Part shown: positions 33,839 to 45,575 of the stretch, piece after piece
How the letters are laid out: each line of letters opens with the position of its first letter
Position numbering within the stretch: the stretch's first letter is position 1
Origin: Homalodisca vitripennis
Taxonomy: Eukaryota > Arthropoda > Insecta > Hemiptera > Cicadellidae
Direction of reading: 5' to 3'
NCBI RefSeq assembly: GCF_021130785.1
Contig: NC_060211.1
Location: forward strand, 25,343,001 to 25,407,000
DNA: 64,000 nucleotides
Made by a program: the position numbers and the translations under genes
The notes under the pieces: model-generated
The model's input: only the letters and a program-made list of their open reading frames with translations
What the model was told of the DNA's origin: nothing
Database searches by the model: none

Positions 33839-36800
33839 TAAGAGTTTTATCAAAATTGGCTCGTACGTTTTTGAGATATGGCTGTCCATAGATTTTGTTT
33901 GTGTCAGCACTTGGCCTGTAAAATCGATGTAGCTCCGGAAATAGGCGTGGCCTAAGAATGAGGCTTATTATTTACTATAGTAGACCATGTAGTGAATGTG
34001 TACAGAAAGTTTTATCAAAATTGGCTTGTACGTTTTTTGAGATATGGCTGTCCATAGATTGGTTTTTTTTTAGCACTTCGCCTATATAAAGTTATTGTGG
34101 CTCCGGAAATAGGCGTGGCCTAAGAATGAGGCTTGTATTTTAGTATACTAGACCATGTAGTAAATGTGTACAGAAAGTTTAATCAAAATTGGCTCGTACA
34201 GTTTTGAGATATGGCTGTCCATAGATTGGTTTGTGTCAGCACTTGGCCTGTAAAATCGATGTGTCTCCGGAAATAGGTGCGGCCTAAGAATGAGGCTTGT
34301 ATTTTAGTATAGTAGAACCATGTAGTGAATGTGTACAGAAAGTTTTATCAAAATTGGCTCGTACAGTTTTGAGATATGGCTGTCCATAGATTGGTTTTTG
34401 TTTAGCACTTGGCCTATAAAGTTATTGTGGCTCCGGAAATAGGCGTGGCCTAAGAATGAGGCTTGTATTTTAGTATACTAGACCATGTAGTGAATGTGTA
34501 CAGAAAGTTTAATCAAAATTGGCTCGTACGTTTTTAAAATATGGCTGTCCATAGATTGGTTTTTGTCAGCACTAGGCCTGTAAAATCGATGTGGCTCCGG
34601 AAATAGGCGTGGCTAAGAATGAGGCTTGTATTTTAGTATACTAGACCATGTAGTGAATGTGTACAGAAAGTTTAATCAAAATTGGCTCGTACATTTTTGA
34701 GATATGGCTGTCCATAGATTGGTTTTTGTCAGCACTTGGCCTGTAAAGTTATTGTGGCTCCGGAAATAGGCGTGGCCTAAGAATGAGGCTTGTATTTTAG
34801 TATACTAGACCATGTAGTGAATGTGTACAGAAAGTTTTATCAAAATTGGCTCGTACAGTTTTGAGATATGGCTGTCCATAGATTGGTTTTTGTCAGCACT
34901 TGGCCTGTAAAGTTATTGTGGCTCCGGAAATAGGCGTGGCCTAAGAATGAGGCTTGTATTTTAGTATACTAGGACCATGTAGTGAATGTGTACAGAAAGT
35001 TTTATCAAAATTGGCTCGTACAGTTTTGAGATATGGCTGTCCATAGATTGGTTTTTGTCAGCACTTGGCCTGTAAAATCGATGTGTCTCCGGAAATAGGC
35101 GCGCCTAAGAATGAGGCTTGTATTTAGTATAGTAGACCATGTAGTGAATGTGTACAGAAAGTTTTATCAAAATTGGCTCCGTACGTTTTTGAGATATGGC
35201 TGTCCATAGATTGGTTTTTGTTAGCACTTGGCCTATAAAGTTATTGTGGCTCCGGAAATAGGCGTGGCCTAAGAATGAGGCTTGTATTTTTAGTATACTA
35301 GACCATGTAGTGAATGTGTACAGAAAGTTTAATCAAAATTGGCTCGTACAGTTTTGAGATATGGCTGTCCATAGATTGGTTTCTGTCAGCACTTGGCCTG
35401 TAAAATCGATGTGTCTCCGGAAATAGGCGCGGCCCTAAGAATGAGGCTTGTATTTTTAGTATAGTAGACCATGTAGTGAATGTGTACAGAAAGTTTTATC
35501 AAAATTGGCTCGTACGTTTTTGAGATATGGCTGTCCATAGATTGGTTTTTGTTAGCACTTGGCCTATAAAGTTATTGTGGCTCCGGAAATAGGCGTGGCC
35601 TAAGAATGAGGCTTGTATTTTAGTATACTAGACCATGTAGTGAATGTGTACAGAAAGTTTAATCAAAATTGGCTCGTACAGTTTTGAGATATGGCTGTCC
35701 ATAGATTGGTTTTTGTCAGCAATTGGCCTGTTAAAATCGATGTGGCTCCGGAAATAGGCGTGGCCTAAGAATGAGGCTTGTATTTTAGTATACTAGACCA
35801 TGTAGTGAATGTGTACAGAAAGTTTAATCAAAATTGGCTCGTACAGTTTTGAGATATGGCTGTCCATAGATTGGTTTTTGTCAGCACTTGGCCGTAAAAT
35901 CGATGTGTCTCCGGAAATAGGCGCGGCCTAAGAATGAGGCTTGTATTTTAGTATAGTAGACCATGTAGTGAATGTGTACAGAAAGTTTTATCAAAATTGG
36001 CTTGTACAGTTTTGAGATATGGCTGTCCATAGATTGGTTTTTGTTAGCACTTGGCCTATAAAGTTATTGTGGCTCCGGAAATAGGCGTGGCCTAAGAATG
36101 AGGCTTGTATTTTAGTATACTAGACCATGTAGTGAATGTGTACAGAAAGTTTTATCAAAATTGGCTCGTACGTTTTAGAGATATGGCTGTCCATAGATTG
36201 GTTTTTGTCAGCACTAGGCCTGTAAAATCGATGTGGCTCCGGAAATAGGCGTGGCCTAAGAATGAGGCTTGTATTTTTAGTATACTAGGACCATGTAGTG
36301 AATGTGTACAGAAAGTTTAATCAAAATTGGCTCGTACAGTTTTTGAGATATGGCTGTCCATAGATTGGTTTCTGTCAGCACTTGGCCTGTAAAAATCGAT
36401 GTGTCTCCGGAAATAGGCGCGGCCTAAGAATGAGGCTTGTATTTTAGTTATAGTAGACCATGTAGTGAATGTGTACAGAAAGTTTTATCAAAATTGGCTC
36501 GTACGTTTTTGAGATATGGCTGTCCATAGATTGGTTTTGTTAGCACTTGCCTATAAAGTTATTGTGGCTCCGGAAATAGGCGTGGCCTAAGAATGAGGCT
36601 TGTATTTTAGTATACTAGACCATGTAAGTGAATGTGTACAGAAAAGTTTAGGCCTAATCAAAATTGGCTCGTACAGTTTTGAGATATGGCTGTCCATAGA
36701 TTGGTTTTTGTCAGCAATTGGCCTGTAAAAATCGATGTGGCTCCGGAAATAGGCGTGGCCTAAGAATGAGGCTTGTATTTTAGTATACTAGACCATGTAG

Positions 36801-37510
36801 TGAATGTGTACAGAAAGTTTAATCAAAATTGGCTCGTACAGTTTTGAGATATGGCTGTCCATAGATTGGTTTTTGTCAGCACTTGGCTCAATGTAAAATC
36901 GATGTGTCTCCGGAAATAGGCGCGGCCTAAGAATGAGGCTTGTATTTTTAGTATAGTAGACCATGTAGTGAATGTGTACAGAAAGTTTTATCAAAATTGG
37001 CTCGTACGTTTTTGAGATATGGCTGTCCATAGATTGGTTTTTGTTAGCACTTGGCCTATAAAGTTATTGTGGCTCCGGAAATAGGCGTGGCCTAAGAATG
37101 AGGCTTGTATTTTAGTATACTAGACCATGTAGTGAATGTGTACAGAAAGTTTAATCAAAATTGGCTCGTACAGTTTTTGAGATATGGCTGTCCATAGATT
37201 GGTTTTTGTCAGCAATTGGCCTGTAAAATCGATGTGTCTCCGGAAATAGGTGCGGCCTAAGAATGAGGCTTGTATTTTAGTATAGTAGGACCATGTAGTG
37301 AATGTGTACAGAAAGTTTTATCAAAATTGGCTCGTACGTTTTTGAGATATGGCTGTCCATAGATTGGTTGTTGTTAGCACTTGGCCTATAAAGTTTATTG
37401 TGGCTCCGGAAATAGGCGTGGCCTAAGAATGAGGCTTTGTATTTTAGTATAGTAGACCATGTAGTGAATGTGTACAGAAAGTTTTATCAAAATTGGTTCG
37501 TACGTTTTTT
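33839..37510 (-). repeat. 165-bp satellite, minus-orientation block (~22 units)
   Basis: The same unit in reverse complement, marked by GGCTGTCCATAGATTGGTTT about every 165 bases. Two subtypes differ in a short segment: A has TAAAATCGATGTG(T/G)CTCC and B has TAAAGTTATTGTGGCTCC. They mostly alternate. From about 35730 to 37070 the order A', A, B (A' having GTGGCTCC, A having GTGTCTCC) repeats three times, a higher-order unit of about 500 bp. Confidence 0.92.
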
Positions 37511-37774
37511 AAGGTATGGGCCCTTTTATAGGGTTTCTCAAAACTTGCCTTTTAATTGAGTATAGTCTTGAAAATTGCTGCTATAAAAGGGGATTATTAT
37601 CATAAAAGTACTGTTTGTTCATTTAAAATCTTTATTTGTAGTATTTATCTTCACGTTATTAATTAAATATATATTTTTGTATGGTTTGAGTTGATGAACT
37701 AGGTTAGGATTCATTTAGGAACTAGTTCCCGGTACTCGTACTTTTTATGGATGGAATCTATGGGCAAGTTTCAC

Positions 37775-38642
37775 GTCGGTATTTTATATAGGCCTACACA
37801 TCCTTAAAAATATGACATAGTATATTTACAGTCACACATTCTAAATATGTTAAAACAAAATATTAATGAACATTTTGCACTCAAAACCCCTAATTTGTAA
37901 ACCTGCCCAAGGTAGGCCTATTTAGGCTGCATGGTTTGATTTTATTTTATTTCAAGATTTGCCTTTTTGTTATTTTTTAAATCTGTATGAGCACTTATAA
38001 TATATCCTGCATGGACTTGTAAACCATAGATTAGGTTGTAGCCTATTGTATATTTTATACTTAAAGGCCAAATAAATGATTTCATTTTAATTCTTCCAGC
38101 ATTAAAACAGTTTTTAAATGCAAAACATATAAAAATGAAACATTAGCTTCACTCAAGCACTTTATAAAGTAACCTAGTTTCATCACAACTTAATCACATG
38201 TTGTTAGAAAACTGTTGATTATTTTACAAAAAGCCAAGAGTTTTGTAAAGAGTATGATGTTTTAAAATTAATCAAACACAAATAACAGTCCGTAAATCAC
38301 TTCAATTTAAACTGAAAGTGGTAAATTACAATGTAAAAACATACCATGGTCGTCTAAAGCGTTTCCAGGATGGCTGTGTTCTTGTTGTGAACTGGGAAAT
38401 ACACTCAGCGTCAGTTCAGACTTCAGGCACAGTGATTTCTGTCTAGAACCGTAAGGAAACCGAACCCGAACCCGCACCAAACTATGCTTCTTGAACTGGG
38501 GTTATACGCATTTGATAGTTAACTGCACAATATCCTATCTTGAATATAAGTAATCAGATAAGACAAGAAAGACACAGTGATAAACGTAATGGTACTCTCA
38601 TAACAGTAACCAAGCTACCAACAGGTGTTATGACGGAAGACG
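37775..38642. other. Intergenic; weak promoter-like segment
   Basis: On the minus strand, ACGACCATG followed by GTATGT (about 38342-38352) could be a first exon ending in a start codon and donor, with GC-richer sequence upstream to about 38480. No downstream exon was recognised, so it is only a note. Confidence 0.25.
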
Positions 38643-38650
38643 ATTACTAT

Positions 38651-39576
38651 TAGTGATGCGCGATTACGAGATGTTACAATCGAAACGTTTCGATTGTTTG
38701 GACCTCTCGAGACATTTCGATTGTGATTCCCTTAACGAGAGGTTCTTACCGAGAGGTTTTTGCCGAGATGTTCCTAGCGATTGTTTCATTGCGACACAAC
38801 ATCTCTTCTCGTACCGGGCAATCGAAGTGTTTGACGAAATGATGAAAACGAAATGTTTGATTCCATCATCCATAACTTTGTTTTTGCGATACACCATAAA
38901 CGCTTGACGAGAGGTTCCTACCGAGAGGTTTCTAGCGATTGTTTCGTTTACGTGTACGATCTATTCTATTCTTTTATTAGGGAATCGAAATTCTAAGTGA
39001 GATATGTTTGCCGATCGACAGAAGGATTTAACTGAAATATAAATTAATTTAGTTACTTTTTTTACTGACTTGAATTCCGAGTTGTTTTAATGAATTACTA
39101 TATTAGTAGCTACATTTAACATTATACTACATTAAACGCTTATTCACGTTACAATAATGACGTATGAACAGTAAAACATTCAAAAAATAACATTGTACAA
39201 AATAAAAACATTTAATATTTTAAATTAATAACCAAGATAAGCTATTTATTATAATTTAAGATAATATACTCAATCTTAATGCTTGAAGAATTATAATTTA
39301 CATTTTGACTAAACGCTATAAAGTAAACTACTGGAATGTCTGGAATGGAGAGGAGAGTGGTGCAAACCAATATATTATGGAACGGAAGTATGAAAAACAG
39401 GTTGAGACAGGCTCGTGAAAAGTAAACAATAACAAATTGGCTTAACGAATGCAACAATCGAGAGAAACCTTTCGATTGTAAAGACCTCTCGCTAAGCAAT
39501 CGAAACAATCGTTAAGCAGAACCTCTCGAGAAGGAACATTTCGATTGTAACAACCTCTCGCAATCGCGCATCACTA
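38651..39576. mobile_element. Non-autonomous hAT-type transposon with perfect 8-bp TSD
   Basis: The ends TAGTGATGCGCGATT and its inverted copy are flanked by ATTACTAT on both sides (38643-38650 and 39577-39584). TA(A/G)NG ends with an 8-bp duplication are the hAT signature. Many subterminal motifs lie near both ends: at least eight CGAGAGG/CCTCTCG and several TTTCGATTG, in both orientations, likely transposase contact sites. The 926-bp body encodes no transposase. Confidence 0.92.
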
Positions 39577-39584
39577 ATTACTAT

Positions 39585-40250
39585 CAACAGGTATGGTCAG
39601 AGTCAGTGTTGCCTCAAACTGAACTGTACGAAACTAAGTTAGCGAAATAATACCCTCTGAAATCACAAACTCCATAAATGCCTACTAGAAGTATGATGAG
39701 CAGAGAACTAAGACGTATCACTGTGGCAGTGGAATTGCCTCACCCGATATTCAATCGCAGTTAAGCACCTCTCGTGTCCATACAATTCACCTGCCTTATC
39801 AGTAGCCAGCGTTGCCAAGTTGTGCGACGCCCAAGATGGCGCGGCTAGTCTAATTCAGATCTTCAGATAAAAAATCAGATCTTCGGCTCGCTCAACTTCC
39901 ACTGCGGGTGCTATAAAGATGGGAAATACAGTTATTTGTCAATAAAATATTACCAAAATAACGGCTTACATGGTAATATGTTCTAGTAACCTATTACAGT
40001 GATAATGGTAAATTGAGAACGAACAATTGAATAAAAAGTAAGTTGGGTTTGTTTTCATTTTTCCAGAAACAAATTCTATTTAGATAAATATATTTTATTT
40101 ATTGAATGTTATTTATTTCAATTTGATATTTTATTCCCTGTCTCTCCCGCACCATCCAGCTACAACGTAACCTAATACCAGAAAGACGTTAAGAGAACGC
40201 CAAATCATTCAGCCTACCTGATACTGAAATAACACGTCATCCTGGTAATA
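39585..40250. other. Spacer with YY1-like motif and one arm of an inverted repeat
   Basis: 39936-40010 is the reverse complement of about 40372-40450 (TCAATAAAATATTACCAAAA and TAACGGCTTAC in both). The right copy belongs to the 3' part of the neighbouring Tc1-like element, so the left copy is probably a broken second copy. CCAAGATGGCGCGG (39831-39844) matches the YY1/pho-type motif, with no gene start found beside it. Confidence 0.45.
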
Positions 40251-41480
40251 CAGGGTGGCGCATATTATGTCAGTTTCTCCAGAAGAGAAATTTAAAGGCG
40301 TTATAGGTTAATTGAATAAAACACTTTTAGGCAAGAAAACAAATTCATTATATGACATTACTTGCAAAAGTACATTATCACTGTAATATTTTACTAGAAC
40401 ATATTACCACGTAAGCCGTTATTTTGGTAATATTTTATTGACAAATAACACTGTATTCACCATCTCTATAATACAGAATTATCATAATGAGATAAAATTT
40501 GTATAAAGTACAAGATAAATCCACACAATGTTACAGTAGTTGTTTGAAATGTCCTCCTTGATTTTGTATACACTTCATACACCGACTGAGAACAGAATCA
40601 AACATTTTAAGCAATAAAGGTTTATCGTTATTAACAAGTTCAAGTGAATTTTTAATTAGGTTTCTGAGTTCGTCAAGATATTGCGGTTTTGAAGCATACG
40701 CAGTCTCCTTTATAATATCCCACAGTGAACAATCACATGGAGTCAGGTCTGGCGAGCGCGCAGGCAATCAATTCATTCATTAAAATGTGTTATTTAAAAA
40801 ATCTCGAACTTGGATACCGAAATGTGCTGGGGCACCATCTTTTTGCCAGATGAGCGAATGAATATTGAAAACAGGATTGTTTCTGAGCTCGGGAACTACT
40901 ACTTCTTGCAACAACCGCAATCACTCTAAATTAACATTTCCTTGAAGAAAATAAGGACCAATCAGTGCAGTACTCGAAATACCTCCCCAGTCCCCATACC
41001 ATAACACTAGGCACATTGAGTTCTGCTTGGATTACGTTATGAGGATTACGTTACATCCGACCAGTACACGCAGTTTTTACCGATTAACGCGTCCATTTAG
41101 TTTGAAACATGCCTCAACACACCACAATTGATCGCAAGAAATTTGGATCAGCCTCGAGCGGATAATTGTTGTCTCACAGAATTCCAATCGCCTGTCGGAA
41201 CCATCTTCGTGAAGCACTTCGAGTAAAGATGGAAGGTATGGTTTAAACTTTAATTGCTTTTACATTCTTTGCACTCTTCTTCTTGATCTTTCTAGTTCAG
41301 CAGATGTCTTACGAGTCGATTTACCGGGAGTGGCTACAAAAGCTTGAGCAACTGTCTGCAGGTTTTGTTTGTTGCAAATTGATAGTGGACGACCATACTT
41401 CGGGGCATTTCAAACGCTTCCAGTCTTTTCAGATTTCTTATTTAACTTCCGCATATACTGTCGAGTGGGTGTAGAGCGAC
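40251..41480 (-). pseudogene. Tc1-like transposase relic
   Basis: Minus-strand frames give the transposase in order. The second helix-turn-helix region and linker are NAPKYGRPLSICNKQNLQTV, ATPGKSTRKTSAEL and RRRVQRM (about 41230-41440). Next are RLEFCETIIRSRLIQ and CFKLNGRVNR (about 41080-41200), then IWQKDGAPAHFGIQVRDFLN (about 40790-40850). The last intact piece, 40767-40531, starts MPARSPDLTPCDCSLWDIIK. Stops and shifts interrupt it between blocks. A terminus-like CAGGGTGGCGCATATTATGT preceded by TA lies at 40251. The opposite end was not found. It differs from the Tc1/mariner element at 27203-28470, which begins CAGGGTGTC. Confidence 0.82.
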
Positions 41481-42960
41481 TGAATAACGATGTTACCGAC
41501 AAGAATACGTTATATACCGCCCATCTCTAGTTACACAGTGTTCGACCTCTTCCTAAATCTTCATACTTGGAATAATCGGGATCAAATCAACTCGCCGACT
41601 TTCAAGCGACCTGTCGTAATTTTTGACGTTATTTTACATATTTTGATCTTATATTGAAATACATGGTATCTAACATATCCCAAAAAACAGGAGTGTGGCA
41701 AAACACTCTTAAAAATAAAATGGACATTATATAGCTGTGTAAAGATGCTCTTGAACTATAAAGTGACACCCACTACATCGACAGATGGTGTGGAAGGGAA
41801 TATCACCTTCTTCTAACCTCTTCACGAGCTCTTTCCATTCTTGATTTTCTTCTAGGTTTGGTGGTCTGTATTTCAAGTTAGAAAACCAACTCCCAGTACT
41901 CACATAATTGTTACACTGATATTAAAACCGCACATCTCCGTTTGCACCCCCAAAATAGACAATTAGGAAGCGAGCCCCCATGGTGGCGAATGGGATGGCG
42001 GATCAGAATTAAACCTAGAAGGAAAAAATGAAAAACACCGTGGATAGCGTGCTCAGATTCTTTTTTAAATCACAGTCACCACCACAGAGTAGGAAAAAAA
42101 ATTATTTAACCAAGATAAGAACCTTCTGTCAAAAAACAATATTGGCCAGACGAATTTAAAAAAAGAAAAACACATTACTACAATTAACCTCAAAATTTCT
42201 GTCGTATGTCTCAGGTGCACCTGGATAAAAAAAATTAGGAACAGCCATAATTTAAAACAAGAACTGCCAATTCCACCCGGTATCCTTCGGCTAAGGGCGG
42301 GCTCCTAATGAAAACCAAGAAATAGCACTAAATAGCATTTAAACTAAACTTAAAAACTAAATAACAAAATATAAACTATAATAACTGGCAAGTGGCAACA
42401 ATAATAAAATAAATAAATAACAAATAGCAGGGTATCACAGATGTTGACTAGGGGTGTACAGCTCATCATGGAGGCCAGTTATCCAGCAGAGCAGGAAAAC
42501 CCTGGAAACTGTCTGCGACCACCCATGATGAGAGAGCAGCAAGAGGCAAGAGCTCCTCTCCTGGACCTCGTCAGTGCGAAACGGCAACTTAATCCAGCAT
42601 GTTAGTGGTAAAATTTAAAAAGAGAATTAACAAATATAATTAAAAAAAAGCAAAATTGTATTACACGTTTCCACTAACATGTACGAATTTAGAAGTTCCT
42701 TGCCACTTTGAAGAGTATGTGCAGAGCGCTCTCAAACAGCACAGTCAGTGCCTTCTGCAGCCACAACGAACAACACTTACAATATTATATAAATAAACAT
42801 ATACATGAGCAGGGGAGAACTGGGCTCAAGACTTAGAACCGGCTCAATATAAAGTTTTAAATGTTCTAACTTAAATATATTATTTATTTTTAACCTTACA
42901 CATCTTAGTAAAACGTTGTGTATCGCACACTCTTAACTTTATTGTGGCTGCCACTACATG
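41481..42960. other. No supported gene; possible retroposon tail
   Basis: 42420-42600 is GC-richer than the flanks and contains CATCATGGAGGCC and CATGATGAGAGAGCAG, in inverse orientation to each other, but no reading frame or family is recognised. Confidence 0.3.
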
Positions 42961-42978
42961 TAATTAGACTGCGTTGAC

Positions 42979-44034
42979 ATGAATTGTGACTGCTTGGTCA
43001 TAAATAAAGAATTTAGTTTCAAATATCTTGGAGTTATTTTAGATGAAAGACTTACATGGGAAAAACATGTACATTCGATACTTACGCAACTGAAACCAGC
43101 TTTGAGAAAATTCTATTTTTTGAAAAACTTTTGTAATGAAGTTTTATTGAGAACTCTTTATTTTGCGTTAATACATTCAAAATTACAGTACGGGATTCAA
43201 TGCTGGGGAGGAACTTTTAAGTATAAAATTGAAAAAATACGTGTTCTTCAAAACTATTTTATAAGAATAATTCTTAGAAAACAAAAGAGAGAAAGTTCTT
43301 TTCCATTATACCATCAATTAAAAATTTTACCAGTACAGCACCTGTTTGTTTACAAGGTTCTACGCTTGTTTTACATTAAAAGTGGTGACACAGGAACAAA
43401 CCAACTTTTTTACAGTACAAGAAGTTGCAGTAATAATGTTTTTAGAGTGCCTAGAGTTAGAAAATCACTATTCAGACAATCTTTTATTTATGTAGGCCCA
43501 AAATATTTCAATAAACTACCAATTAATATAAAAGTATGTTCAAATATTAGAGCTTTTTCTCGGGAGGTGAAATACTGGCTGTTTGGTTACGATGACTTAA
43601 GTTTTCTAAACAATGTGATTATGTAAGATAAATATAGGCTACGTTTTGTTAAAAGGAAAAAATGGAAGATTCGGCAGTTATATGATTACTTTAAATTTTG
43701 TTTTTGGTATTAATAATGTTTTAGTTGTAGAATGTATAGAATAAGTAATTTTAAGTTCTCAATTATGTATGCAATCTTCACACAGTTGGTGTAGCATAGT
43801 GTATATAGTGTATAGTGAGCACAGACGGCACAGAGCGTGGTGCTGCTCTTATCAAAGGACAGTTACTTTGCTGGACTGAACAATACTGTATTCATGTTTT
43901 TGTTTGTGTAGCGCTGCCACGCTACTTGAAACTGTGGCAGTGTAATTCCTGTCTACAACTCTGTAAAATACCTGTATTTATTCTGGAATAAATCATTATT
44001 ATTATTATTATTATTATTATATTATTATTATTAT
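42979..44034 (+). mobile_element. 5'-truncated LINE, C-terminal reverse transcriptase plus 3' UTR with (ATT)n tail
   Basis: The open frame at 42979-43626 (215 residues) starts inside a reverse transcriptase C-terminus. It has FKYLGVILDERLTWEKHV, the thumb and connection typical of jockey/CR1-group LINEs, followed by LIHSKLQYGIQCWGG and GPKYFNKLPINIK. The frame is intact, suggesting a young copy. A 3' UTR of about 370 bp ends in an ATT microsatellite (43993-44034). Some LINE groups end this way instead of with poly(A). The fingers, palm and endonuclease are absent through 5' truncation at about 42970. No clear target duplication was found. Confidence 0.87.
43993..44034. repeat. (ATT)n tail of the LINE
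   Basis: About 14 ATT/TTA steps with one missing base, at the 3' end of the LINE copy. Confidence 0.9.
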
Positions 44035-44587
44035 GTTTCTGGAATATTTTAGGATAAAAACACAGAACAAGCCAGAAAATAACAAGCAGGGGTAAACGAA
44101 AGACTTTGGGAGCTAGGTAGTATATCTATAGGAACAATTTTGTTTACAGAAATAACGCTTAAATTTGCCTTGCTTGGGGACAATCTGTACATTAGGCTAT
44201 CCAAATAAACAAGGTGGAATACTACCAAAAAGCAGAAGGAAATCACTTTGACCTCTTATTGTATTTGTTTAAAAGTACTTCTAGAAATGAGTACTGTCTG
44301 TTTTTAACTCTTATTGATTTTAAGATGTCCTGTTATTTATAGGGTAATAATATGACGCTCTTAAAATTCACTATTATATGTGCAGTATATTTAGATTTCA
44401 TTTAAATCACAAAAATAAATGAACTAATCCTAGTAGTTTAGAAGTATGTTCATATAACACACGGAAAATAAGAAAAGAATTGGACAAATGCAAGCCTATT
44501 GCTTATTTATTGTTCATTGAGCACGAGAAGCTGAATAGATAAGGCCTTTGCGTTTGCTTTCGAAGTGATAGAATTTTAAGGATGGTA

Positions 44588-45575
44588 AGGTTAGTGGCAT
44601 AGGCCGCCTCCTATCGGATGCCAGGATAGGAACAAAGGGCTTTATATTTCAGCTATGACTCCTTGGTTGAAGGAGAGGCTAGCTCTGTTCTATCCTCAGT
44701 CAAGACATCTTGGTAGAAGAAGAGGCTAGCTCTGTGCCATCCTCAGCCATGACACCTTGGTAGAAGGAGAGACTAATTCTGTTCAATCCTCAGTCTAGAA
44801 ACCTTAGTAGAAGGAGAGGCTAGCTCTGTTTCATCCTCAGCCACGAAACCTTGGTAGGAGAGGCTAAATCTGTTCCATCCTCAGTCATGACAACTTGGTA
44901 GAAGGAGAGCCTAGCTCTGTTCCATACTCAGCCATGAAACTTTGGTAGAAGGAGAGGCTAGCTATGTTCCATACTCAGCCATGAAACCTTGGTAGAAGGA
45001 GAGGCTAGCTATGTTCCATCTTCAGCCAAGACACCCTGGTAGAAGGAGAGGCTAGATCTGTCCCATACTCAGCCATGAAACCTTGGTAGAAGGAGAGGCT
45101 AACTCTGTTCTATCTTCAGCTATGACACCTTGGTTGAAGGACAGGCTAGCTCTGTTCTATCCTCAGTCAAGACATCTTGGTAGAAGGAGAGGCTAGCTCT
45201 GTTCCATACTCAGCCATGAAACCTTGGTAGAAGGAGAGGCTAGCTATGTTCCATACTCAGCCATGACACCCTGGTAGAAGGAGAGGCTAGCTCTGTTCCA
45301 TCCTCAGCCATGACACCTTGATAGAAGGAGAGGCTAACTCTGTTCCATCTTCAGCCAAGACACCCTGGTAGAAGGAGAGGCTAGCTCTGTTCCATCCTCA
45401 GCCATGACACCTTGGTAGAAGGAGAGGCTAGCTTTGTTCCATCCTCAGCCATGAAACCTTTGTAGAAGGAGAGGCTAGCTTTGTTCTATCCTCAGCCATG
45501 ACACCTTGGTAGAAAGAGAGGCTAGCTCTGTTCGACATTTGAGGTTAGTGATGGGCCGCTCCTGGACATCCATAG
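44588..45575. repeat. 47-bp minisatellite flanked by a short direct repeat
   Basis: About 19 units between 44650 and 45535, with TTGG at 44663, 44710, 44757 and so on. The consensus runs from TTGGTAGAAGGAGAGGCTAG to CTCAGCCATGACACC. Units differ at a few positions and several lack part of a segment. AGGTTAGTGGCATAGGCCGC (44588) and AGGTTAGTGATGGGCCGC (45543) flank the array in the same orientation, suggesting it grew inside a duplicated or transposed segment. Confidence 0.9.

Larger units (their letters stand above)
32440..37774. mobile_element. Foldback-like composite element containing an inverted 165-bp satellite
   Basis: The outer ends are inverted repeats. The left, from 32440, is GTGAAACTGGC then ATAGATTCCATCCATAAAAA. 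The right, read from 37774 on the minus strand, is GTGAAACTTGCC then the same ATAGATTCCATCCATAAAAA. Both continue to GAATCCTAACCT(G/A)GTTCAT, with a short tandem of CTAGTTCCTGAAC on the left. Inside, about 29 copies of a 165-bp unit run in plus orientation to about 33838 and in minus orientation to about 37510. No protein is encoded. The organisation (inverted ends, long arms of tandem subrepeats) resembles foldback transposons. No target duplication could be fixed, so a satellite array trapped by a TIR element is an alternative. Confidence 0.7.

Noticed and set aside
33134..37030. Several open frames reading SHISKTYEPILIKLSVHIHY
   Set aside because: They are translations of the 165-bp satellite and appear in both the plus and minus blocks as by-products of the repeat.
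44650..45535. 47-bp repeats as a CRISPR-like array
   Set aside because: Units are directly adjacent with no unique spacers, the host is a eukaryote, and no cas gene is present.
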